Source: Epiperipatus broadwayi (taxonomy: Eukaryota > Onychophora > Udeonychophora > Euonychophora > Peripatidae). From it: a stretch of 64,000 nucleotides of DNA. Below, piece after piece: positions 1 to 17,109 of the stretch. The first letter of the stretch is position 1. The number at the start of each line of letters is the position of its first letter. The translations under genes were made by a program, and so were the position numbers. Location: assembly GCA_028023455.1 (NCBI GenBank), contig JAQFVV010006313.1, forward strand, positions 310,001 through 374,000, in the 5' to 3' direction. The notes under the pieces were generated by a model. That model was not told the origin of the DNA. It saw only the letters and a program-made list of their open reading frames with translations, and did not search any database.

Positions 1-466
1 ATATTCTTTTTTGTTTTAAATAATTATTAAAAATTGTGTAAAAATAAAAAAAACAAACTTAATAAACTATCAAAATAATTATATATTTTACTTTAAAAAT
101 TTTCTCAAAGCAATTTTGTCTTTTCTGTGGAAATTAGATTAAAAAGTTCTAAAACTGTCAATGATATGGAAGCTGCAGTTTTTTTCATGAATAAAAGAAT
201 AAAATCCTATAAACATTTCATATTCTCTGGAAGATACTGATCTCTTTAAATTTTATTAAATTAACCAAAATATTTAAGATTTGAAAAACACTTATACTAT
301 TGTCAGTTAAGTCGAAGGTAACCATGGTCTAAGATGACAAAATTATCATGTTATTTCTGAAGTAAACAAGCCAAATAAATTAGTGGGCTGTAATAAAAAA
401 ATTAAGAATAAAAAACCCACATGCTGTTTTCAAAAAGTTTTGAAGTCAGTTGGAAAATAAAGTACT
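1..466. other. AT-rich spacer, no gene seen
   Basis: Low-complexity AT-rich DNA with scattered poly-A and poly-T runs. I see no open frame with mixed amino-acid composition and no recognisable element. Confidence 0.6.
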
Positions 467-700
<234 letters not shown>

Positions 701-1545
701 AATTAAACAGTTTTTATAACTTGTGAACATATTTTCATATTTTGTACTCTGTGAAACATTTAATATAATAGTTTTTATATAAAATATTTTTAAAATATTT
801 TTTGTTCAAACTGAAGATTACATAAACTAAATATATAAAAAAATTAAAATAACATTTTAATCTCCTACTTATTAATATTTAATCTTTTAAAAATACAATT
901 TTCTTCATGATATATAGTCAGTTTGTTTTCTGTTAAATTTGTTGTAATAATAGAAATGTTATGATTGATTATTTTTTAAAGATTTTTTTAAACTATAAGT
1001 AGGTAAAACAGTGATTTGAAATGTAAAATGTTAATTCTGCAAATAAAAACAGAGAAAAGATGAAGAATCAAAATTCATGGGGTAAAATTTAAAAACAAAA
1101 AATAGGCTATAGTTCAGTTGTGATCATATAAATATTTAATCAAGGAATTTCTAATGAGAAAATTATTATAATTAAATAGCATATAAATAAATATTTAATA
1201 TATGTTAAGATGTAAATATTTAACAATTAAACAAAAAAAATCGCCTACAAATTTATGGAAAACATTTTATAGTTGAAAGCTAAATAGTAATTTATAGCAT
1301 CATTTTTCATTTACTTGAGAACTCATTCACTTCTAACATTTGCTTAATCTTGTATGAATTGTATTAGTTTTAACTGTTTTATAGATATGTAAATGTCATG
1401 GTATTCCTCAAATACAATTTTTCCCTTAGAAGAGCTTGCAAAGAAGGATGAAATTTCATTATAAAATATAAATTTTTCAATAGGAAATTTATATGTTAAA
1501 ATTTCATTCATTTTCAAATATAATAAACCAATTATACAGTTTAAT

Positions 1546-1547
<2 letters not shown>
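701..1547. other. AT-rich spacer
   Basis: No gene seen. A 68-codon minus-strand frame at 1344-1550 runs into the neighbouring (TA)n tract and has no recognisable similarity. Confidence 0.6.
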
Positions 1548-1586
<39 letters not shown>

Positions 1587-1590
1587 AATA

Positions 1591-1639
<49 letters not shown>

Positions 1640-1653
1640 AGATATATATATAG
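1548..1653. repeat. Interrupted (TA)n microsatellite
   Basis: Alternating TA interrupted near the middle by TGTATAA and near the right end by TTGTAGA. It is largely self-complementary. Confidence 0.95.
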
Positions 1654-4600
1654 TATTCAATTATTTAAAAAAAAATTTTTTTTTCTTTTATACATACAGA
1701 GATTTATATGTATAGATTTATTATTATGAATAAGCAGTTCATTTTATGATTTATTATATAATTTTTTTTATTAAATAATATGTGTTAAATTTATTTAACT
1801 AAGGTGTGAAATAAGGCAATTAAGATTGTTAGATAAGGAGATAAAATAATGTACACGTGTGAAACAATGAATACATCTGTACAAACACAAAGATGCTTTT
1901 ACACTTATTCCTGATGGCTATAGATTCCAGGTTTGTTGTTATCTGTATCTTAAGATTATTTTTACAAAAGAGGTGCTTTGATGTAGATAACGATAGTGAT
2001 CAATTTTAAGTCTTTATTGATTGTGACCGACGTCAAACTTGTGAAGCTTTGATTTTTTTTTAAGATAAAGATTTCCAGATGTTTTTTTTTCTTTGGTTGA
2101 AATTTGCGATATAAATGATTGAAACAATTTTTTTTTAATCAGTCAATCTTAAATTTCTTTAGAGAGATGATCAGTTAGTCTTAAATTTTTTTAGAGTGAG
2201 AGTCACTCAAATTATTATTATTATTTTGAGACTCAACTCAGTCAGTCCTTCCTTGTTATTATTTATAAGCAGAAATGTAAGCTCTGATTTTTTTTTTTAA
2301 AAGAGAGTGAACGCTTTAATTTTTTTTTCTCACTCTTTGAAAGTTGAAAAAAAAAGAGCAAATGAAATGTGCATTTATATAAAGCAATTTCCAGCAATAT
2401 TAAAGAAGAGGAGAGAAATGGAACAAGATTGAATTTATTAGAATTTAGTAATAATTATATAAAAAATGATATTAACATATTTGGTTATGCACAATACTAT
2501 GCCTCTGCATTGCTAAACCATTTTTTTCTGCTTCCTGGTTAATACAGAATGAGTCAAAATCGCTGATCTGTCTATGAAGTCATGTATCCAGTAATAACCA
2601 ACAAAATGATAGATTTTGAAGCCAACCACACAAGCTATATGGAATGCTTTGTTTCTAGATCCTGGCTTATTAAAAACTCATTACCTTCGAATGAATGGAG
2701 AAGAGGAAATAGGAGGAAAAGAAAATTTATAACAACCATGTAGAACCAAGTTTGAAGCCATAAATCAAATTTTTTTTTTATTTACCTCAATCATCTAAAG
2801 TGTCAACAGCAATTATTTTTTTTAAAAGAGAGAGACAAGCAAATCCACCGGTACCTACTTATTCAAAGTACTTATAATAATTTTTTTAAATGGTAGAAGG
2901 AAGCCAATCAACAGTGAATAATAATGGAATTGAAGAAACAAGCAAAGTCAATTGATTCAGCATTATCTTAAAAGTATCTGCAATAACTTCTTCTTTTTTT
3001 GTTGTTGGTGAGCAAAGAAAAGCAGTCTGATAATTCAAATTCAGGACATTAATAAGAAGTAAAAAGTAGACGGGTAAATATGAACTTTCTTTAACCGATT
3101 TTATTCTTTTACTTATTAAAAGTAAATCTTAATTTACTGGTTAAAGCAATTTTCTTTTTTGATACAGAAACATTAAAGACTTGCTTATCTATAGTTATTT
3201 GCAATACCTCACAACATAGCACAAACATAGTTTAAATCTTTAAACTTAAATTTTTCATTATTTTTTTTTATTATATATTGTAATGTTGAAATGTTTTTTT
3301 TTTTAATTGTTCTTCAGTTGTTAATGATAATGAGCAACCTATAGATATATGCATTTATAATGTTTTTATTTTATTTTATCTTGTTGCATATTAAAAAATT
3401 AATATATGTATTTTGTTTTCTTTCGCTATAAGGTTGCAAAAGAAAAAGATATTTTTATATATGTAATTTATGGGTATACATTTTAAACATATATGTTAAC
3501 ATTACCGAATGCGTGAATGTGTAACTGCTTATCCAAACACATCAAAGAATAGGTTATATATGATTAGTTTAAAATAGTAAATTAAAAAGTAGGGCATTAC
3601 ATTTGAATGGAAATGAAATGACATATACAAGTTACACCTGAAATTTATTTTATGATATGATAAGTAAGAAAAGTCTTAAATAAGCATTTATAGAATATGT
3701 ATTTTTTTTCTAATATTGATTTAAGTCAGCTTATTTTGAGATCTCAAGAAAAATGGCAAACCTATATATTAAGTTTATTTGCTTATACTTATATAAATTT
3801 TTATATTAATAAGCCATTAATTTAATTGTCGATTTGACTTTAAAGAAGGACAGAAAGAGTAGTAGTGTTAATAAAATATAATTATATATCTTAATTGGTT
3901 TCCGAGTTATTATTAAGAATATTGTGTTTTGTTTTGTTTTTTTTTGTCTTAATTCTATCATTTTAATTCATCATCATTGCTCGCAGTTATTAAGTATTAC
4001 CATTCGTATATATTGAGCAATCACTTGCAAATATTAAGCTTCCGCAAAATAATAGGTAAATTAGAATGTTGATATTTAAGTATTTAAGGATTATGCTTGA
4101 GAATAACCAAATCTGATAATTATAGTTCAACATAGAAAGCTAAAATTGTGTTGTGTCCATGAATTTAGATCATCCTCATCAAAGATGGATATCATGTTAT
4201 TAGTTAAAAATGTTTCAAATAATACTATATAAAAGTTATGATCACCATCAATCATCATTAATAAATTATAATCATTAAATTTAATGTTTAGCATAATGAA
4301 TATGTTCTAGTAAATAGGGGTTTATAGAAAATTGAATATTATGCAAAGAGATTCATGGTGATCAATCATCACCATTAGTATTATTAAATCCCAGTATGAA
4401 ACATGATAATTTTAATAGATGCCTATAAATTTATAAAGATGAATTTATTGTTGTGAGTTTATTGATAAGCCATGGCTGGGATCATCATCACTGTTATAAT
4501 CATTATTATGACATCACTATTATTATCATTATTATGATATTATTATCATCATCATCATTATTTCCTTTATTGTGATAAATAATCTAGTTAAATGGCCATC

Positions 4601-5458
4601 AATGTCAATAATGGTCTTCACATGCTTGTTTGGAAGCCATTAATAGGATTATACATGTCTGTTCATCAATATACGCTAATGAGCTAGCAATGTCTATAAG
4701 AATCTTTGATCTATAGTATAAACTTTGGTAATATTGGGATCTTGTGATTTTATCAATATAGATAAAATGTAAGAATGTCATTTTTGTTCAATAGTCATCC
4801 AAGTCATGTGTAATAAATATGTACTGAATGAGTTTGAACTCAAGTACACTATAAATAGAGACTTATCTAGATTGAAAACAATCTAGTGGCGCTCATGGGA
4901 AAACACATGTACTTAGCTAAACTGAATAAAGAGTGATATCATCCCTTTCCAACTTCATAATATTAGTTTTATAAAATATATTTTTTTATAAGTTGTCATG
5001 AATAGCACCCATGTGTGCATATGACCATGAATGGTCTTATATATATTTGGAAAGAAGAATAGGAAGGATTCTTTGTTAGAAGAACCTAGTATTGGAGATA
5101 AGCATAAGGCACTCCAGGAATATCACAGTGGGTACTTTTATTCAGTTGCTATATTTAATATTATTTTTATTAGATGACAATGGCCAGTATGTTTTATTGT
5201 TCAGATGATTGCCCCAATATATAAATAAATACCAAGAATCTTTAATGCTGATATTTTCAAGTGGCACAGTGATTCTATAATTTCTTTATCTATGCTATGA
5301 TGAATTAATATAGTTACAAATGGTACAGATTGGATAGGCATATATCTAATAATTAATAATTTCCCCTATCTAAATATTTATTATAGTTACAAATACATAT
5401 CTTTTATATTAATTTAATAATTACAAATACATATTTATATTAATTTATAAATATTGTT

Positions 5459-5460
<2 letters not shown>
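1654..5460. other. Long AT-rich spacer
   Basis: About 3.8 kb without a recognisable gene or element. It has many short T8-T10 and A8 runs around 2.0-2.9 kb and ATC/ATT-rich stretches around 4.2-4.6 kb. A small imperfect tandem duplication sits at 2138-2212. Confidence 0.6.
2138..2212. repeat. Short imperfect tandem duplication
   Basis: A block reading ATCAGTCAATCTTAAATTT, followed by T-rich sequence and GAGAG, recurs about 32 bp later as ATCAGTTAGTCTTAAATTT. There are only two copies. Confidence 0.6.
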
Positions 5461-5493
<33 letters not shown>

Positions 5494-5504
5494 TATATAA
5501 ATAT

Positions 5505-5542
<38 letters not shown>
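5461..5542. repeat. Interrupted (TA)n microsatellite
   Basis: Two (TA)n tracts separated by GGTATATAAATATATC. Confidence 0.95.
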
Positions 5543-5547
<5 letters not shown>

Positions 5548-7074
5548 CTTTTATTTAGGTCCCTGTATTAAATAATGCAAACTTCTTTTAAATCATGATA
5601 ATATATTTGGCATTAAAATCTTAACAAGTGGCTTTCAATAAAGATTGTTCTGGATGCCCTATGAAATCTGCTTGAGTGGAGAAGAGGTTTCAAACCCAGT
5701 ATATGCTTTAATTAGGGATATAATAATAATTTTAAAGTATTGTTATTAATTGGGAGATAAATATATAGCTATTTTATTATTGTTGAATAACAATTGAAAT
5801 AAGTAAATTAATTAATTAAATTTGTAAATCTTTTAAAATTAATCGTTATATTTAATTCTTAAGGATATTTTTTTTAGTAGTGAATTGAAAATAGACTTTG
5901 ATATTATGGGTAGTTATTAAAACAAAGGTGGAGGAGATAATATTAATATATTCACACTAAGATTCTTGGTCAATTTGTTACTACAATGCTTTGTAATAAA
6001 AACTATATATGATTTAACAAAGTTGTAGGAGGGGTGATTAAAAAAAAGAACTAAAAACAACAGACTTTGATTCTACTCTTATAAAATAAGGAAGAAAAAG
6101 CTGAAAAAAATCAAAAAAATTTGGAATTTAATTGAATAAGGATTATAGTATATTGTTATCTAAAAACATGGAATAAAAATCTAAAAGCCTTGCTATCATT
6201 TTCAACACTGTTTTTCCATTGATTGATAGTTCCTGAAAGTTATACTGGAAAATAGAAATGAAAGCCATGTGGAAAAGTCCTTACCTAATTCAGATACAGA
6301 ACAATTGAAGAAAAAGTAAGCTTTGATTTTATTTAATTTATAATTTCAAATTCTCAGATTTAAAAATGACACACAAATTGTTTACATTTAAGAGAAAAAG
6401 CTGATGAAAAATGTTTGTTTTTTGTACCATACTTAAGCATAAACCAGAAAATACATGTGTTTGTAAATTGTAGTTTCAAGAAAATAATTTTAAAATGATT
6501 TTGAAGAATGGTTTCATAAGATATTATAAACAAACTCAAAAGTCATTTTTATATCATATAATTTTAATAAAGTTAAAAGATAATTGCAAGTGATTTTATT
6601 CTCAATTCTTTATTAGGAAATATATAAACCCATCTGCTAATTTTTCTTTAGTGCCAATTTTGTGTAATGATAGGAATGGAAAATTACAGATTAATTGAAA
6701 TGCTAAGGATACTGTATATATAATTGGATAAATCCTACTTGGTATTACTAAACAGTTATTATTTTGCCAATAGAAATGAAATAAAAAAATATTTACTTTT
6801 AAAAGTTTACTGTGCAATGTGTATATATAAGATTTTTAAAAAAAAATGTTTGAAAAATGTCCAAATTACTTAAAGTTGTTACATATATTACTGTGAAAGA
6901 AAAAAGAGAATCAATAAATGTTTTTTAAAAAGTTTGTTTTGAAGATCATAATAGCCTATAAAGTTATTAAGGAAAATTATCTCTAGAAAAGTGAATAAGC
7001 CAATATGTTTAATTCTATTACACTTGAAAGTAGTTGAATATTATTTCTCTATGCCGAAATTGAAGATAATAATC

Positions 7075-7077
<3 letters not shown>
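5543..7077. other. AT-rich spacer
   Basis: No gene or element recognised. The only sizeable minus-strand frame (6602-6817, 71 codons) shows nothing family-specific. Confidence 0.55.
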
Positions 7078-7159
<82 letters not shown>

Positions 7160-7168
7160 TTTGTGTGT
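7078..7168. repeat. Compound (TA)n-(TG)n microsatellite
   Basis: (TA)n from about 7078 to 7138 passes directly into (TG)n to about 7168, with one TTT interruption. The 108-codon frame across it, rich in Tyr-Ile and Cys-Val, is repeat-derived. Confidence 0.95.
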
Positions 7169-10100
7169 GTGAGTTACTTATGAACAATTACTCATTATAT
7201 CAGTATCTGGATCATTCAGTTCAAAAAGAGGGGACCAACTGTGAATTGAGAAAGAGAAAATACAATGGGAGAAAATGTTTGTTTATTTTTATTTATGGCC
7301 TAGATCTATTAGTGTAATATGTGTTTGTAAGGTATTATTTCAGAAATTCTCTTTTTTTTATTTATTGTAGTATAAAATATATAATGAGTTAAAGAGAAAA
7401 ATATGTGTAAAATATATACATCTATTACATGATTTTTTTTTCCACTTGAGGGAAAACATAATATTATATATATATCGTTCATCTAGACAGAGAAAAAGAG
7501 ATATTTATCTCTCTTACTTTTTATTAAACAGATTTTAATATTTTATTAAAAGGTGAACATACAAACATTTTTGTCAAAGATATACTATAATGATCCAATT
7601 ATTTTCTTATATAAAAGAAAAATTGATCTAAACCTTTTTTTTTTTCATTTCCTAATTTTGCATAGAAATGAACATGCCCACTTTGAATATAAATGCAGGT
7701 CGATTTTTATTGTTCACATGCATATTACTTGCTATAACAAAAGTATAGTTGGTTATTTTAAAACAATTAATGATTTATTTGACATATATTCTGGTTGGTC
7801 TATTAATGCATTCATAGTTACTGCATTGTGAAATGGAATATTTATATTTCCACTTTTATTTTTGGTGTTGCTTTACCTTGCTATAATATTGAGAATGATT
7901 TGTGATAGCTTTTAGCTACTAAGTGTATGCTACATATAATGGCATCAAATAGATTAATATTAATATTGAGCATGGGCTGTTGGAGAATCACACATTGCTA
8001 ATTCCATGAGAGGATTGCATGGTAAAGTCTGAGTAATAATGAATGCTAAGTAAGCATAATTAATTGTAAAAGAAAGGATATCCATGGTTTGAATTCTAAT
8101 TTTCTGTGAAGAGGATAATCCCACATGTGTATACCTATAGAGAGGTATTAAAATTGGCCATATTATTATACAATTATTATGTTGTTTTGTAGAGCCTCCC
8201 TTCTATTTTTAATCCTTCATGAAGTTAGAGTACATTTCCACTGTGTATGGTGAAGTATAGTAGTTGAAAATCCAATGTCAAGGATAAGATGATGTTAGAT
8301 TAAGGAACACTAATCTATCTATAGTGTTTGCATAGTTATATTAATGTTTTATGATGTTGTCGGATCTTCATCAGTTTATAGACAGACCAAACCCAAAACC
8401 TACTAGTAATTGTAGAACTTATAGATGTAAGAGCAAGATATGTATGTTGGCAGTGTGGATTTATCTTCATTAAGTAGTGATTTGCCAATAGATTGCTAAT
8501 TTCAGTTAACTATTCAATGATTATGTTGTGGACATAGGCAATGTTTTAGTGACACATGTGTATTTGATTTTTGATGTCTGTTCCTACTTTAATACACCAA
8601 ATCTATTCATCTCAAACTTTAATCAATTATTAATTGTGCAGAATATGATAATTGCGCTTATCATATTCTGATAAAAGAAATGGCTTTGATATAATGCACT
8701 ACTTTATAACTTTTGAATTCTAAATTTAAAATTTGTGCATACCCTAAAATCCTCTATACACTGTTGTTTTTGTAATTTAAGTGCTAGTTCAGCTTAAATA
8801 AGGTTTCATTATCTTACTTTTTAAGATAGGCTAAACAGTTTGTAAATATTGTAAATAAATCTTGTTGTGCTAAGAATTTAGTTCATTGTCTGTAGTCTTA
8901 TTGCTAATCATCACACATCCTATTATAGTTATTGCTATCAACATATCAGAAGATTATATATTGAAATGATCATCGACCAATATAGTACATTTCACTATTG
9001 GTTAAGATACCAAAATAATTTTGGTTAAGCCTAATCGCTTAGGAGTACATCTAATGCATCATCACACAATAATCAAAATGTTAATAACTTAGAGTACATA
9101 TTATTTTAAGTAATATATTAAAAAACAAACATAATATTGATTTAATTGGTTTAGTTGAACCTGCAGAGCTATCATTCACTGATCTTGATTACATGGTTTG
9201 TAATTATTTGAGAAAAATAATTTGGTAAGTTATTGTGTTTATTTATTAAAAAGTTATTCCTATTTCTTAAATATTAAAGTTTATAATATTTATTGAGTTT
9301 ATAAGTTTTTGTGAAACTGCTAAATATAGTTGTTAATTTGAGTTTATATTAAGAGCTGTCTTGTGCATTATATTCGAATAGTGGTAAAATCCCTCCCACT
9401 GACCCTAGTATATTTTGTATAATGATTTTTGAATGTTTGAATCCTGAGAAGAATTAGTTGTTAAGTTTCAAGGTAGATGTTGAATTTGTAGTAAATATTA
9501 TAGCTAGTTATTTATTATAATTAGACTTGAAAATAGATTACTTTCATTGTTTTATGAAAGTCAACCAAACTTTAAGGTATAAATTACTTCTTTTGTTGTA
9601 AAAAGTATAGCTTGTTTTAACTTCATGATAAATATTATGGTTGTGTCAAGCTTGGAATCCCTAATTTTATTTAGCTTATCTTCTTACCATTTAATACAAT
9701 ATTAGTTTATAATCTAATATTTCAGTCTCCACCATCAATATTGTTCACATCCCTTTATTTATTTATTCTCATTGACATTAATTCATTATCATAATTAATT
9801 AATCATACATTAACTTTTATTATTTATCATCCTAACTATTCATTAACTCTTCTTCTATCATTACCTTAATAATTCATTATTCTCATACATCTTTGTTCTT
9901 TTCTCTTCATTCTTAGACTTATTACATTCAACAATTTAATTATTACTTCTTTTCAGCATCCATTTAATCATCTACATCATAATTTACTTATCATTTCATT
10001 TATGACTTTAATTTCATAATCTTTCCAGAGATATAATTAATAGATTTTATTAGTTCACTGAATATCAAATTTAACTCATCACATTTTGCTTGTGTGGATT

Positions 10101-10400
10101 TTAAAGCTGGTTTGACCAGAAATTATTATCTTTATTAATCACCTTGTGATCTTCTTTAGATCTATAGTTTCATGCTAGTTTTATTCAATACAGGAATCAT
10201 TTTGTTAGTTTAACCTTTTTATTTCTTTATGTTTATATTTTTGATAATGAGAGTATGATAGGTTACAAAGAGTGGATTTGGTGCCAAGAAAATATGCGGC
10301 CAGATTCATATATATGATTCCAGCATTCAAAGGGCAGGTCATAAAGGTGGATTTTAGCACCAAACATGAGTCGATTAGTTGATGATCATAAGAAAAGGTC
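7169..10400. other. AT-rich spacer with somewhat higher complexity
   Basis: No gene recognised. Text around 7.9-9.1 kb is less repetitive than its surroundings, but no frame stays open with a convincing composition. The longest frame, 7553-7831 (92 codons), is Phe/Ile/Tyr-rich and unrecognised. A small hairpin lies at 8639-8670. Confidence 0.5.
8639..8670. repeat. 13-bp perfect hairpin
   Basis: CAGAATATGATAA and its exact reverse complement are separated by the 6-bp spacer TTGCGC. The GC-containing loop is unusual in this AT-rich setting. No T-run follows, so there is no reason to call it a terminator. Confidence 0.85.
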
Positions 10401-10427
10401 AATATATATATATATATATATATATAT
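10401..10427. repeat. (TA)n tract left of the palindrome
   Basis: A pure TA run lying about 27 bp outside the left arm of the long palindrome at 10455-10656. Confidence 0.9.
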
Positions 10428-10454
10428 GTTAAAACGAAGATTTGCACGGGTTAA

Positions 10455-10644
10455 ATATATAAAATACATATTTTGCGGGTTCATCCGTGTTAAAAACTTT
10501 TAATATCAATTTACTGACGTTTCGACTTGATCACACAAGCCATCCACAGAGTTTTATAACTCTGTGGATGGCTTGTGTGATCAAGTCGAAACGTCAGTAA
10601 ATTGATATTAAAAGTTTTTAACACGGATGAACCCGCAAAATATG

Positions 10645-10656
<12 letters not shown>
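10455..10656. repeat. Perfect palindrome, 99-bp arms, 4-bp centre
   Basis: Positions 10455-10553 are the exact reverse complement of 10558-10656, around the 4-base centre TTAT. I checked the arms base by base and found no mismatch. Each arm contains a CGAAACGTCAG motif (plus strand in the right arm, minus strand in the left) preceded by GGCTTG and CAAGTC, which can pair as a short stem. That resembles the end of a hammerhead motif in Penelope-type terminal repeats, but the catalytic box reads CTGTGGA instead of CTGANGA, so a working ribozyme is unlikely. The right arm runs into (TA)n at 10651-10675. Most likely this is a snapback of two PLE terminal repeats; that is inference. Confidence 0.93.
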
Positions 10657-10676
<20 letters not shown>

Positions 10677-12596
10677 TAACCCACTGCTTTTGGCACTTGG
10701 TTTCTTTTAGCATTATTTATTGCATAAAATTAATGTTATTCATTGGAAAAATAAAAAATAAAATAAAAGAAACAATATTTGTTTAATAAAGTGTGCTATC
10801 CCTTTTACTTAAACATGGTTTGTATGAATAAGCAATATGTTCCCCAATGCAATATCATGTTTTTAAAATGACAAAATAATCTAAGTAAGATTATTGTTAT
10901 AGTAGCAAGTTAATATAATTTAAAACAAATGTAATAAATTGTATTTAATTCTACAATGGATATATAAAGGAAAAAAAAAAAACATAAATGTCAATAAAAT
11001 AATTTTTAAGTTCGCATTGTTTTAAGAAACTAACTTCTGATGAATTCATTTTGATGAAAATAACTTTATGTGTAATTATAATCACAGATAATTATTGTTG
11101 GTTTGAATGTATTTACTACTTTCATTTATTAAACTGTTTTGTAATACATTTTAAATAATATTGAAAATCACATGATTCAAATAAGTTATACATTTTTTTT
11201 TGTTTATGTTATAATCAAATGATTTTTTTGGTAGAGGTCACTAGGGTGAAAAAGAATGACCAATAAATACTCAAGTGAATATTTTTTTAGATAGTTTGCT
11301 TCTGTTCTTCAGAGTTAACTGTACTAAAATTTGTAACATTATTATTTTCTATTTTTTGTAAAAATAAATTTATAATATAGTGGAAATTCTACCTACAATG
11401 TTTGGCTAAAAATTTTGGTAAGATATTATGTTATTTATGCTATCTTCTACCATTTAAAAACTTTCTCCGTTAATAATTATCATGTCTTGAAGTTATTTTT
11501 TTTTTTAAACAAAAAACTAAAAATGAAGGAATTAACCAAAAGTATCAATCTAATTCTTGTTTTATCTAAAGTAAAAAAAAAACAAAAAAAAAAAAAACAA
11601 ATGTTTTTCAGGTTAGAATTAATTATTTAATGACTTATTATTCTTTATTAATATTTTCCTGGTATAAAAAAAAATAAGTAAATGGAATGTTAGAAAAAAA
11701 AGAATTGGAAACATTTCCTGCATTTCTGAAAAAATATGGTCTGCTTTTATAAAAAAATGAGGGTGTTGTACATTGGAATATATTTGGCTCATTAATAATC
11801 ATTTAGGGAGAAAGTTTTTGAAAAGAAAAAATAATAATAATAAATTATATACCTGCATTACTTATAAAAGAAAACAAAACCTATTTAACTGAATGTGAAA
11901 ATTAAATATATGTGAATTTTTGGGGGTAAAAAAAAAATTATTTGAAAGTAAAGTGCTAAAATTATGAAAGACAACTTAATAATATCTTTAGTGACCTGAA
12001 AATAAAATTAAATCATATGTTATATTTTATGCATAATGGAAATCTTGTAGCTTCATTCATTCTCTAATTCAACTGCAGTTATTATAATACCGATCTATAA
12101 GAAAAAGAGTGCATCTTCTTCAATGTTTTAGCTAGCTAACTATATGTATAGTCTTCAAATAATGTGTGTGTTTATCATCAATGTTATAATATTCATTTTT
12201 TAGGATCCAGATCTTTATCATTATAATTCAATTGGGAATTAAGCTTCGTTTCTATTACATTTTTTCCCATGTTTATTATTATAATTGCCAAACTAAAAAA
12301 AAAATCATTAGAAAAAAAATTGTTTATTATTTTCAATGTTGTGTGCTTTATAGGCTGTGACTGGATGAAAACTCTTTACCTGGATAGCAGATCAGAAGAG
12401 AAATAGTTCTGCTAGTGAGATAATGTGCATTTATTTATTTAATGTTTTTTTTTTTTAAAGAAAAACTATATTGTTAAAATTTTATTTTATTTTATAATAT
12501 TAATGTATGTTAAGGTTTATATCTGTCATGTAATATTTTAAGGATCTTGTAATGACAAGTGTAGGTCTCACCATCATTAATTTGGGTTAAGTTTGT
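10657..12596. other. AT-rich spacer
   Basis: It starts with the rest of a (TA)n tract to 10675. A-rich runs around 11.5-11.95 kb give a Lys-rich 71-codon frame (11415-11630) without meaning. No element recognised. Confidence 0.55.
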
Positions 12597-12621
12597 ATAT
12601 GATATGAAGTGATACCTATGA

Positions 12622-12659
<38 letters not shown>

Positions 12660-12684
12660 TCATAGGTATCACTTCATATCATAT
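12597..12684. repeat. Perfect 88-bp palindrome with (TA)n core
   Basis: The unique arm ATATGATATGAAGTGATACC continues with TATGAAAC, then (TA)n, then the exact reverse complement of the arm. The symmetry axis lies between 12640 and 12641. Single strands of this could fold into a 44-bp hairpin. Confidence 0.93.
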
Positions 12685-12690
12685 GTATAT

Positions 12691-12730
12691 AAATCATATA
12701 TATATATATATTCATATATATATATGATTT
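12691..12730. repeat. Second small AT palindrome
   Basis: AAATCATATATAT and its reverse complement ATATATATGATTT flank a short centre, just downstream of the 88-bp palindrome. Confidence 0.85.
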
Positions 12731-13829
12731 ATTACATGCAACTGGAGATATGAACTTTGCATGTTAGGTATTTAAAAAATGTTTTATATTTCTAATGGGT
12801 AAAACAGTACTTTAAATTTATCAGAAGTAACTAAAGAAATGCTAAAATAAGATATTTCTTGTTTAAAGTCAACAGAATTTATATTGTATTAATTAAGTAT
12901 TTTAGTAACAGTTATTCTTTAATAGTACGTCCACTTTATTTTAGTTTAAAGTTTGTATGCTATACATTGCTGTCAAATATTCCTTGATTAGGATTAAATT
13001 TATTACACTTTTCTGCATGGCTGAGACATGTGTATTTTAATTCATTGGTTTTAGATATTGATTGAAGTATATATTTTAATATAGGTTTATTAATATGTGT
13101 TTTGCTACCTTGCCTAAGTGTAGAGTTGCTATATGCTTAATATCAGTATATTTTAATATTTATAATGTATTTTGTTTTGTGGGATGGAAATGCTCTCCCC
13201 AAAATACTTTATTTTCCATGAGGGGATTAATTTTAATATAGTGTTATGGTATGTTATCTAGTCAATGACCAAGTTTTATGAAGAGGATGATCCAGAGTAT
13301 ATCAAATATTTTGTATAATTAATGTGTTAAGTCCAAGAGAGGATTATCTTTGGTGTGTATTTATTTCTTTAGGTTGTGAGACACACTTCACATCTACATT
13401 TTGCCTGAGCAATAGGCTAGAAACCACCAATTGCTTTAGTGTATTATTTTACTTCACAAACATTAGTTAGTATTTTTGCATTCCTCATGTGAAATTAAAT
13501 ATAGCTTTTCATTATAGAAGGTGTAGGTTATTGTTCTTTGTTTAAACATTATGGCAAGAATAAATGTTAGATTTGAGGTGTTAGTTTCTCAAGGTGCACT
13601 TTATTATCAGTAGTGCTTTATTAATTAAGATAAATATATGTATTGTGCTACTGAGCCTTGCTAGTAGCTCACAAGTAAACCAATTGGAGAAAATTAATTT
13701 AAAATTGCCTTATTTAAAATGCTTATTTACTAAAGGAATATTCAAACACAATACGTTAGTGTTATCAATAGTTAAGAAATATTCTTTGCTTAAATTAAGT
13801 TATCTATAATTAAAATATTTGGTAACTAT
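12731..13829. other. AT-rich spacer
   Basis: No gene recognised. The 71-codon frame at 13594-13809 is Leu/Lys/Ser-rich and unrecognised. Confidence 0.5.
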
Positions 13830-14375
13830 AACATAGTTAGGTGTGGCCGCTTGATGGCATTTTGTCTCACCTAAACACCTAATAAATGCTGTTTACAAGG
13901 CCTGACTTACGGCTATAGAAAACATCTATGTTTATCTTAGCCATTGTAGGCCATTGATGATGATGTAACACAGAAATAATACAGCCTATTTCTGCTTCAC
14001 GACAGTTACTGTGATTCCACACACTTATCTTTTGTGTACAGTTTGATATGTGTGTGTACTTTGAGTATTAACATTTTTGCAATATACATTCCACAGTCTT
14101 TGTATTTATAATTAATTTAAGAAACCTGTGTTTATAGTAATTTTCCAAACAGCCACACCCTTGTTTAGAGAATGTGTAAGGTGGAAAAGCTTGCCAAGTG
14201 TACGTAACAACGAATTTGGCCGAGTTCACATGAGAAATCTAGTTTCCACATGAAATACCACGTAGTTCATAAAACTTTTTTGCAGTTGCCGACAACAGAA
14301 GTTGAGTGTGTGTCATATTTGAAACATCACAAAATAATAGCACAGTGTAAGCGATGTGAGTGCATATAGCAGATG
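13830..14375. other. Less AT-rich block of unknown origin
   Basis: This stretch has noticeably more G+C and higher complexity than its surroundings, for example GTGTGGCCGCTTGATGGC near 13842 and AAGGCCTGACTTACGGC near 13898. No continuous open frame or splice-bounded exon stood out on either strand. It could be an old repeat or a non-coding exon. Confidence 0.35.

Positions 14376-17109
<2,734 letters not shown>

Noticed and set aside
6991-7317. 108-codon frame with Ile-Tyr and Cys-Val repeats
   Set aside because: The middle is (TA)n-(TG)n; the ends show no recognisable protein.
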